From positions 558,001-622,000 of the forward strand of contig WTXI01000014.1 in NCBI GenBank assembly GCA_022376515.1: DNA of 64,000 bases, in the 5' to 3' direction. Made by a program: the position numbers and the translations under genes. How positions within the stretch are numbered: position 1 is the stretch's first letter; every line of letters begins with the position of its first letter. The notes beneath the pieces were generated by a model. The model saw only the letters and a list, made by a program, of their open reading frames with translations. It was not told the origin of the DNA and searched no databases. Below, one piece after another: positions 55,724-64,000 of the stretch. The DNA is from Lactifluus volemus. Lineage: Eukaryota > Basidiomycota > Agaricomycetes > Russulales > Russulaceae.

Positions 55724-57174
55724 ATGCTCGCCGAGCTCAGCGTCGCGCCGACCTTGCCAACGAATCAACCGGGGGGTAGCTTCGGGCACAACCCCTGCTC
55801 GCATACACCCCTCCCCATCCTCCCTACTCCAAGTTCCGTCCGGCTCAGAATACTGAAAAGACCTCGTGCGCGAGCAACTCATCCGAAACTATGCCTTCTT
55901 CTGCCAGTGGGGCGTGGCTCGCGTGCGCAAAGCCATCATCGTGATCGTTGGCTGTGGCGGCGTCGGCAGTTGGACGGCCGTCATGCTGGTCCGCTCCCGC
56001 ATTGCCCGTCTGCGTCCTCATCGACTTTGACTACTGTATGGTCACCCTTTCCTCCCTCAATTGCCACGCCACAACCGCCCTCGCTGACGTCGGCACGGCA
56101 AAAGTACGGTGCGTCGCACGCGTGTTGCAAGCTATCGCACTGTTTGTACAAGTCGATTCACGCGTAGAGTTGTGGAGGGGTGGTTCGGACGGTGCGGAGC
56201 TCCTTCAGGGTGCAGATTGGGTCGTCGGTAAGTGGGGGCTTAACTTTGTTTTACTTTGCAGAATGCGGTAAACTTGCACAATGTCGGACCGATGCGCATA
56301 CAAATTGCCGACTTATCCGCGCCGCGCGCCAACGTCTTTGCGCGATCCTCTCCCGCTCTGAGCGGTCATCTCAGCCGACTCCGCCGTCATCAGACCCTTC
56401 CTCTGCGGAATCCGACGCCGAAGATGACCCATCTGCACCTTCAGCCGCCTCCTCCGCGCGCGAATACTCAATTCCGGTGGTATACTCATCCGAGGTACCC
56501 AGCGACGACGTGACGCTACTGCCGCTCGCCAACTCTGAGCTCGCCAAGGGCTCCGTGGACGAACTGGCACCTCTGTGCGACTTTCCCGTACACATCTTGC
56601 CTGTGCTTGGTCTGATCTCGGCGCACTTCGGTCTGCACATCGCGACCTATGCACTATGTGAGCTCGCGGGTGGCCCGATCGAACGACCCTTGCCTGTGCG
56701 TCATCGTAAGAAGCTCTATAAACGAATGTGGAAGGATCTCTTGCATCGCGATTCGCACGTCGTGGGTAAACAAATCAGCTACATATGCCTTTCTCCTTCT
56801 TTCGGAGCACGCGCTCCCCCTGCTAACTAGTTCGCTCCCGCTGACGATGGCCGGCATTGCGTTGCTCTGACGAATTTGCGCTTGGGCAATCGATCGTGCC
56901 GCCGCACGCTGCGTGGGTGCGGCCCGCGCAGGTGCGTTGGGACCCCCGTGCGCCTCTCAGCCTCGAAAATTGCGTCGTGGGAGAGATGAAGGAGGTATCT
57001 CGCGTCTTTTCCATGCCTGACGAGGGAGCCTTGTACGAGGAGTTGGGTGTGACCCCACCGCATGACTATGTCGATGCGCTTGGAGAGCCGATCGATCCCA
57101 CTCGGTTCGTCGAGGCTGCTCATGTCGCGCAGTTTCGTAATGCGCAGGCGCGGCGAGTGGGCAGTGTAGTAATA
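55724..57174 (+). pseudogene. TCD1 pseudocopy psi16
   Basis: Nearly full length but broken: a frameshift in the N-terminal region, VGCGGVGSWTAVMLVRS retained, RLRPHRL frameshift before DFDY, intron 1 replaced by a deletion that removes DAIDNIGTK, a shortened Asp insert, then a long open middle (56,430-56,830). Exon 3 lacks several codons and loses KNGVVIWSSEEVWGV. It ends about 320 bp from Fb13. Confidence 0.78.
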
Positions 57175-57498
57175 TGTTACCTAACTTCCTTCCACGCATT
57201 ATATATCAGCTTATGATAAAAGTAGGGCATACTATAAGTATCCACCAGAAGGTGTTGTCCTTGGGGCCACCCAAATTTATCCTACTCGTGCAGGCTTTGC
57301 GATACTTTATAACGTCTGCATTAGGTACAGTAACTGCATCAATCAAATCATATTACATTAAGTGCGTGGTACAAAAGGAGTTAGATATACACGGAGAGCC
57401 TAGCGAGCCAATAAGAGAACAAGCATTTACAGCATGGATAAACGGGCGTAACCACTAGGTGTAGAAGGGGTTCAAGTTGTAGACAACATCGAAATCAT

Positions 57499-58994
57499 TT
57501 ATTCCAGCATTCCTCTTGCCCAGCGGTGGACAGAAACGGGGTGATCAGAATGCTGACGTGCGATTATGAATGGTTTGATATCTTGCTGCTTCGATCCAAA
57601 TTCCCAGCAAGGCTGTTCAAGGTAAAGATTGTCCAATGCAGGTAGCACCTCCGTGGCTGTTTCCGCACTGAGCCCTCGTAGCGCTGACACGACGTGTGGA
57701 TGAATCATGTGAGATAGATAGAGGGACCGCACAGCAGTGAATGGGGGGAAGAGTTCCAGCCATTGTGGGTCGTCCACTCTACCAACTTGCCAAACCGATT
57801 CCCTGTCATCGATGCTGAGCTCTTCAATACTAGACAGGATGAACGAAAGTCGGCTGCATATTTGCGCCACGGATGAGACTTGCGAATCTAATACCCCTCC
57901 GCATGAGATTTCGAATGTAAGGATCTCATTGATGGAAGACCGCGTCCTTGATGAAAAAGTCATCCGGACGTAGTTAGCATAAATGTTTATGAAGGCTTTA
58001 TAAAATGGCATAAGCGCTGGTTCATGACCGATGAACCGAGGGACTTGTTGGATGCCAAAAGAAAGGGCCCGCTGATGGAATAATGATATTTCCACGCGGT
58101 GGAGTAGAGGGGCATCGATTTGAGCCATGAGGTCCTCCAAGTACTCACTGACACCACGGAAGTAAAAATTGGTGAGAGCGGGGAGGACAGCACGTGTCAG
58201 CGGAGGTGGATGTTGGGTTCTTGAATGAGAAGTCGAGGATTCGAAACCGATGGAAAGGCTCGTGAGCCTGGTCAAGGCAATGAGACACGTAGCCATTATC
58301 TCGGGCGAAATGTAACCACTATGCGGTATCCAGCCAAGGGAGAGATTGACTAGGTCTTTGGAAGATAGAAGAAGTCGAGGTAATGTCGGATATGAAATTC
58401 GTTCTAAATGGAGTGATCGTAGACGTGGGGCGGATCCACCTAAGAACGTTTTGGGAAGCGTCGGCACGGCCATACTAAGCAATTGCTTTTGCCATTGTAT
58501 TTGAAGGGAAAGAGATTCCAGTTCCGGAAATGGCTTTTGCATCACTGCGACCAAACGCACCAGTGGTATCATTATTCTACTAAGCAAAACGCTGCGTACA
58601 CGTTTAGGGTGCTTGAGTGCAGCAATTATGTTATCCTCAACTTGAGGACCAACAGAGTAGAAATCTATTTCGATAAGCAAGGGGGGCCAGACACTTAGCA
58701 TCTTCCTCACAGGAGTATGTTGTGTGCAGGGAATGCGGAGGTCGAGACGAAGTGGGGATGCAAACACGATGCATCGCCATCTTTGGCATACGTGCACTAG
58801 CTTAAACCATCGACCCGAGTGATCAGATAGGCAGAATTCGAAGATGTCCAGGAGGACTTCATCTGGAATCGAACAGATTGTAACACGGGGTGAAATTCGA
58901 CCTGCATCGTACAATAAAAACATCGTTGTGAGTGTAGCCGAGATCACATACCTTGTCTTCGAGTCGCACTTGATCCCTTCTTGGAACATTTCAT
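57499..58994 (-). CDS. Fb13: F-box/LRR protein, 481 aa, two exons
   Basis: Model complement(join(57499..58901,58952..58994)); intron 50 nt (GTATGT...GATGCAG). Exon 1 reads MKCSKKGSSATRRQ. Exon 2: RISPRVTICSIPDEVLLDIFEFCLSDHSGRWFKLVHVCQRW, a shortened F-box loop, then the LRR body with an insertion SLQIQWQKQLLSMAVPTLP and a deletion at the SRPDPTTRRPPP stretch (here SHSRTQHPPP). It is the most divergent of the open copies. The CCAAT box and part of the conserved upstream block are gone. Convergent with psi16. Confidence 0.72.
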
Positions 58995-59369
58995 GGGCTT
59001 TCCCTTGTGGATTTTAGAAGGAGAAGTGTTGGGAAGTGAGAGATGGGGGATGTCAATGGACCCGATTATGGTGCTAGTATAAAGTCAGGTGCTTTGAAAT
59101 GGGGTCAGTGAGAGGTCCTTTGACGTACTACTGGGGAGAGTTCATCGAAAAGTGCGGTGACAATGAGAAGAGAAGAGAAAGTCTGGAAAGTAGTTATATT
59201 GTTGACTGAGAGGCTGTGTTTTCAACGACATGTGGATACAGCATGTCACTCCGAACTGCCAGTGTTTTCCTCGTGGATGCGTCATGTAATTGGTGCCAAG
59301 TTGATTGGGCATGTCTTTAATATCGGGACGGAAGATTTCTGCTATTACAGTATAGGATCACGATCACAA

Positions 59370-60350
59370 CTTTCATCGGTCAATCACGTCCTTCGTGCAG
59401 ATCGACTCGCGCAAACAGTATAGTGTGGGTGGCGCCGGCCCGGGGATGGTGCGGATCTCCTTCAAAGGTGCAAATTGGGTCGTCGGGTACGTTGCCTTCT
59501 CAAATTGCTGACCCCTATCTGCGACCCCCTCACGTGCGTGGTGTCTCCTATTCGGTATGGTCCCATCTCTACCCTTTCCCTTTCCCCCTCTGCATGCGAG
59601 TACTATGGTATACTCATCCGAGGTACCCAGCGACGACCTGACGTTGCTCCCGCTGGCCAACTCTGAGCTCGCTATGGGCTCCATGGACAAACTGGCACCT
59701 CAGCGCAACTTTCGCGTACGCATCTTGCCCGTGCATAGCCCGTTATCGGCGTTCTTCGACCCATGTGTTGTGTGAGCTCGCGGCCCGCCCGATCGCACAA
59801 CCCTTGCCTGTGCGTCATCATAAGAAGCTCCACGAACGGCCTCTCGTACCACGAGTCGCGTATCGCGGAAAAAGATCAAGTACGCATATTTTTCTCCTCT
59901 TTTCGGGGCGTGCCCTCCTCCTGCTAACTGAGCCCCATTACATAGTTCGCTCCTGCTGACGACGGCCGACGTTGGGTTGTTCTACGACGATTTTGCGCTT
60001 GGGCGATCGATCGTGCCACCTGCGTGCATGCGGGCAGGCATTGGTACGCTGGGACCCCTGTGCGCCCCTTAGCCTCAAAACTTGCATCGTGGGGGTAGAA
60101 GAGGTATCACGGACGATATCGCGCGTCTTTGCTATGCCTGGTGAGGATGCCGTATACGAGGAAATTGTCTGTTTCAACCGAGTGCAGGGCTACGTAGACG
60201 CGCTTGGAGAGCCGATCGATCCCGCTCTGTTCGACAATGGGTCGTTATCTGGAGCTCCGAGGAGGTATGGGGCGTCGAGGCTGCTCATGTCGTGCAGTTT
60301 CATATTGCGCAGGCGCGGCGGCATTTTTGCAATTGGGCACTCCAGTAATA
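59370..60350 (+). pseudogene. TCD1 pseudocopy psi17
   Basis: Exon 1 end, a shortened intron 1 and only scraps of the exon-2 start; VVYSSEVPSDDLTLLPLANSELAMGSMDKLAP is open, then frameshifts occur at FGLHIATYV and ERMWKD. Exon 3 has an indel in CVRPALVRW and in FDNGVVIW. It ends about 365 bp from Fb14. Confidence 0.77.
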
Positions 60351-60713
60351 TTTCACATTTTTGGATGTCTACGAAACATTAACTTCCTTTCACAGATCAG
60401 CTTATCATAAACATAGGGCACCCTTAAAGTATCCACCATGAGGTGTTGTCTTTTGGGGCCGCCAAATTCTATCCTATTCGTGCAGGATCTGTGCGGCTGC
60501 ACTGGTTTTAATCCATCACAATACTTTATAACATCTGCGGCATCAATCATATCATATCACATTGAGTGCATGCTAGTGGTACAAAAGGAGTTAGATATAC
60601 ACAGGGAGAGCCTAGCGGGCCAATAAGGGAAACAAGAATTTAAAGCATGGATAAATGGCCATAAATAGGAGTAGAAGGAGTTGTAGATAACATCAAACTT
60701 ATTTTTTCTGAGT

Positions 60714-62256
60714 TTAAAGGCGGTGGATGGCAACAGTGTGAGCAGAACCCTGACGTGCAATCCCGAAGGGTGAGCCCGGGGCCGGTCCAGATGCCTGATA
60801 CTCTTTTAGGCAAAGTTCGTCCAATGCAGGTAATACCTCCGTACTGCGCCTTCGCAGCGCTGACACGACATATGACTCCATCCTCTGAGATAGTATATAG
60901 AGGGTCCGGACGGCAATGAACGGGTGGAAGAGTTCCAGCCATAGTGTCTCGTCAATTACATCTTGCAAAGTCGTGCCACTAGTACTCTCCGAGTCTCGGA
61001 TGAAGAGACGTTCAATACCGGAAATGAACGACTCGGAAAGCTGGTTGCATATTTGAGCCACAGACGAGACTTGCCAATCTACCCCTTTGCATGAGATTTT
61101 GATTGTAAGGAGATTGTTGATATCAGATCTGAGTGGTGCCATTGATGAAATTTTCATCAAGACACTGCTGGTAAAAATGGCTATGCTTGCTGTATCATTT
61201 CTCATAAGTGCTGGTGCATGACCGATGAACCGAGCGAGTTGTTGGATGTCAAAGACCAGCTGATTGAAGAATGTTATTCGCACGGTGCGGAGTCGAGGGG
61301 CATCGATTTGGGCCATGAGGTCCTCCAAGTACTCATTGACACCATGGAAGTCAAAACTGGTGAGAGAGGTGAGGATAGCACGTGTCAGCGGAGGTGGAGG
61401 TCGGGTTATTGGATCAGGACGAGAAGCCGGGGATATGAATTCGATGGAAAGCTTGGTGAGCCTGGTCAAGGCAGAGACACACGTGGCCATTTCCTCGGGC
61501 GAAACGTAACCACTATGCGGTATCCGTTCAAGGTGGAGATCGACAAGGTCATTGGAAGACAAAAGAAGTCGAGGTAATGTCGGAATTGGAATGCCATCCA
61601 AATGGAGTGATCGTAGACGTGGGGCGGATCCACCTAAGAACGTCTTGGGAAGCGCCAGCACTGTCCCATCAGGCCCTGATATCCGAAGAGAAAGAAAGAC
61701 CATTACTGGAAATGGCTCATGCATCGCTGCAACCAAACGCTCCAATGGTGTCATTATATTACCGAGTGAAATGCCGCGAACACGGTTAGGGTGCTCGAGA
61801 GCAGCAATTATGTTATCCTCAATTCGATGACTAACAAAGGAGGACCGTATTTCGATAGGCAAGGGGGGCCAGATATCCAGCATCTTCCTCGCAGGAGTCC
61901 ATTCTGTGCAGAGAAGGCGCAGATCGAGACGGAGTGGAGACGCAAACATGGTGTATCGCCATCTTTGGCACACATGCACTAGCTTCGACCATGCCTTCGA
62001 CGCTCGGTCCGGCCTGGGAGGACCCCAAGTCAGTGATTTAATGATCCATGACCTCGCTCTGTCCAGAGGGTCCGAGTCCAGATGCTCAAGTAGGCAGAGT
62101 TCGAAGATGTCTAGGAGTACATTGTCTGGAAGTGAATGGATTGTAACATGGGGCAAAATTTGACCTCCATCGTACAATAAGACATCGTTTTGAGCGTAGC
62201 CGATATCACGTACCTTGTCCTAGAATTGCACTTGATCCCATCTTGGAATATACCAT
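60714..62256 (-). CDS. Fb14: F-box/LRR protein, 497 aa, two exons
   Basis: Model complement(join(60714..62164,62214..62256)); intron 49 nt with acceptor TGGAG|. Exon 1 is MVYSKMGSSAILGQ. Exon 2: VTIHSLPDNVLLDIFELCLLEHLDSDPLDRARSWIIKSLTWGPPRP..KAWSKLVHVCQRW, with an insertion of about 25 residues inside the F-box at the same place as Fb7 (SWIIKSLTWGPPRPDRAS against GWTMRYLFLNPPGRAS). The LRR body is open; the C-terminus is diverged and lacks the usual LSGE codons (SALRRRSTEVLPALDE). Last Fb copy before the array ends; CCAAT at 62358-62362. Convergent with psi17. Confidence 0.73.
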
Positions 62257-62399
62257 GCGCTCTCCTATCTTGTAAACATCGGAAGGAAGATCCGTTTGGG
62301 TTGGAGAAGTGCCAGAGGGCAGGTACGATGGGTGGTGGGATATATCAGTGCTACTTGATTGGCGTGATGTTAGAGGCTTTCGAGTGCGCCTGATTAGGG

Positions 62400-62860
62400 C
62401 CATGGAGAAGACTTTTGACTTACTTGAGAGGGCTCATCGAAGAATGTGGAGACAGAGAAGAGAGGGGGGGATGGGTAGTTATATTGGGGTATTTGGTGGC
62501 GAAACATGTGGACACAGCATGGCAACTAATTTGGGACGCACCCCTGCTGTGCAATCGATGGAAATGAGCTGATTGGGCATACCATTCTAGTGACGGCAAT
62601 GGGCAGAACCAAGCCTTGCAGTGGATTCTATCTGTGACGTTTTGTACATGAGGAAGTGAATTAAGTTGGGCATTTCATAATTTATCATATACACGCCAAA
62701 GAAGCGCTCGTTGCAAAAGCAAAACAAACACGGCATCGATTGAACCACCATACAATGTACATCATATGAGATTTAATAACGGTTCAATGTCCTGTTGAAC
62801 ATAAACGTGAACAAGGCGAGACCGCATCTGATCCCGGACTTGCGATTCCCAGCCATCGGA
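62400..62860. other. Array end, no gene seen
   Basis: The Fb upstream block fades out between 62,400 and 62,600. The rest is AT-rich with stops in all frames and no recognisable feature. Confidence 0.4.
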
Positions 62861-62869
62861 GAGGTGTTA

Positions 62870-63210
62870 CGAACGTGTATAGGGGTGGAAAGCAAAAAAA
62901 AGATTAGGGGACGGACTTGGATGAACCAAACACCATAGTCCTCCAAGCACTGCCCACGATTGCGCCCACATTCACTGATTCACAACGGCGCGCATGACGC
63001 GCCGCTGGAGGGTCGGGTGCTGCCTCGAGGATTGGTTGGGGATGAAGCCGCGTTGTCAGTGCTTATCTCAGCGTCGGGTAATTGTACAAAGTCCGCTACG
63101 CTTCTCACGCCGTCATCCTGACCCCGCTGTCCCTAATCCCCATTCCACCGCGAGAGGTCACTTGAGGGTGTGATTCAGATCAAAGCCGGACGTGGCTGTG
63201 GCGACATGAG
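62870..63210. repeat. Dispersed repeat R, longest copy
   Basis: Full-length reference for copies at 6,460-6,650 (same orientation, deleted middle), 8,995-9,080 and 19,226-19,395 (both inverted). Because it lies here beside the non-array TPI region, this may be the source copy. In the complement, 63,020-63,130 is open and reads DDGVRSVADFVQLPDAEIST; the 19.2-kb copy keeps the same frame (DDGVGSLADIVQLPDAEIST). Confidence 0.5.
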
Positions 63211-63553
63211 CTGTGACAGCGAATAGGGCAAGTTGTTCAGGGACAGAGACGGGTTGGATGCTGCAGCCTGGACCTTTGGGCGGTGGGCCCGTGGCACACT
63301 TCAGAAATGAGGCCACCAAAGGTCCGTCAGGTATACCCTTGTTGGATCGGCGGTACGTGTCACGCCCTGTACTGTCGTTGTTGTGCCATAACCAAGTTTT
63401 CCGTGGGAGAAGGGTGGTGAGACGCAATTGAGATCTACCTATGGACTGGATGGGACTTTTAGATGACTTACGAACGACAATGCCGTCGTGTACATCGATG
63501 TCAGCTCGCGGGAGGTAATGTTGCGTCCGTTTTGCAGGAGAATGCCTATTCAT
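63158..63553 (-). CDS. Hypothetical minus-strand gene start, unidentified
   Basis: ATG at 63,553 opens MNRHSPAKRTQHYLPRADID, then VHDGIVV followed by a good donor (GTAAGT at 63,471). Splicing to AG at 63,439 or 63,435 would give two different continuations; unspliced, the frame stays open to 63,158 (131 aa). The intron would be only 33-37 nt, so the model is uncertain. It would be divergent from the TPI-like gene, about 390 bp apart. No family recognised. Confidence 0.25.
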   Translation of the reverse strand: MNRHSPAKRTQHYLPRADIDVHDGIVVRKSSKSPIQSIGRSQLRLTTLLPRKTWLWHNNDSTGRDTYRRSNKGIPDGPLVASFLKCATGPPPKGPGCSIQPVSVPEQLALFAVTAHVATATSGFDLNHTLK

Positions 63554-63943
63554 TAGCAGGAGCGCCAGCAGGGAGGGAGCACGTGAGATGAGGAGAGCGG
63601 CTTCTGCTTGGGTAAAGGGAAATTGACGAACAGTGAGTGGCCATCGTGTTTAGTGCGGGGCATGAGCAGCCCTGTTATCAGAGTCGTGGAGAGATCTACT
63701 CTGGCCAGATGGGACCCTCTCCTGCCTGCCCCTAGGTCATCACCACCTTTACTGACCTTGCGGTTGAGGGTCAGCTCGTTGGTAAATGTGAGAGAAATAT
63801 CTGAGCAGAACGTGAAGACCAAAGAGAATATGGCGGAGTTTATGTGGCCAAAACTGGACGACGTGTGTCACGTGTGCGCTTACATGGGCCGATCCTAAGA
63901 CCTCTCCCTGGAGAGCGTCGACGTCCTCTAACAAACTGCCACC

Positions 63944-64000
63944 ATGTCTCGCCAGTTTCTCGTCGGAGGAAACTTGAAGGTGAACCATGAGGTTGCTCCT
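63944..64000 (+). CDS. TPI1: Triosephosphate isomerase-like gene, first 19 codons, cut by window edge
   Basis: The ATG sits in a strong context (GCCACCATG) after a CT-rich leader. The translation MSRQFLVGGNLKVNHEVAP follows the start of TPI (fungal pattern M-x-R-x-F-F-V-G-G-N-x-K-x-N), keeping the catalytic Asn and Lys of the GGNxKxN motif. TPI interconverts DHAP and glyceraldehyde-3-phosphate in the cytosol. The residues after N (HEVAP) are unusual, so a pseudogene or an early exon boundary is possible. The rest lies outside the window. Confidence 0.5.
   Translation, partial: MSRQFLVGGNLKVNHEVAP

Noticed and set aside
2568..60350. TCD1 pseudocopies as retrocopies
   Set aside because: Introns 1 and 2 remain recognisable in most copies, so they arose by DNA duplication.
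2568..62256. Repeat-induced point mutation as the cause of TCD1 decay
   Set aside because: Damage is mostly indels and deletions, with G+C still high; no excess of C-to-T type changes was apparent by eye and F-box copies of similar age are spared. A formal RIP index was not computed.
1..64000. CRISPR arrays, operons, riboswitches, rRNA
   Set aside because: No regularly spaced short repeats, no prokaryotic gene organisation and no rRNA-like sequence; introns show the DNA is eukaryotic.

Overview
The window looks like a chromosomal segment of a filamentous basidiomycete (Agaricomycetes). Genes are split by ~45-65 nt GT-AG introns, promoters and 3' ends are fungal, and the gene families (large paralogous F-box/LRR sets, a fungal STAND protein with a Goodbye domain, TcdA-type tRNA dehydratase) fit that group. 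Species is not assignable by eye.

Layout. 1-348 (-): 5' end of a Tc1/mariner-like transposase cut by the window edge. 1243-2495 (+): a two-exon F-box gene (here F-box A). 2568-4323 (+): an intact three-exon TCD1-type gene (tRNA threonylcarbamoyladenosine dehydratase). From 4.6 to 62.3 kb is a degenerate tandem array: 14 copies of a second F-box/LRR family on the minus strand (Fb1-Fb14), nearly all facing, tail to tail, a broken plus-strand copy of TCD1 (16 pseudocopies, psi2-psi17). Seven Fb copies (Fb3, 4, 8, 9, 11, 13, 14) fit an open two-exon model, three (Fb6, 7, 12) are open over the main exon with an altered first exon, two (Fb1, Fb10) carry one frameshift and two (Fb2, Fb5) are truncated. 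TCD1 has one open copy and 16 dead ones, so the array appears to be kept for the F-box genes and to carry TCD1 as a passenger. TCD1 introns persist in the pseudocopies, so duplication was at DNA level.

Two interruptions stand out. At 9.2-12.4 kb (-) is a 941-aa, seven-exon NLR-like protein (Goodbye - NACHT - ankyrin repeats); two short introns flank its Walker A exon. At 39.48-43.07 kb is a candidate gene-capturing (Pack-type) transposon: imperfect terminal inverted repeats, subterminal repeats, and decayed fragments resembling SHQ1, the Sec2 Rab-GEF coiled coil and a LINE RNase H tail.

The right end (62.3-64.0 kb) leaves the array: a dispersed repeat, an unassigned minus-strand reading frame, and the first 19 codons of a triosephosphate isomerase-like gene. 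A scrap of the same TPI start and a decayed F-box A copy reappear at 55.1-55.7 kb, so the founder neighbourhood was itself duplicated into the array.

Functional reading (inference): an expanding set of SCF substrate adaptors with a shared upstream block, next to an NLR, resembles fungal self/non-self or xenobiotic recognition loci more than housekeeping.
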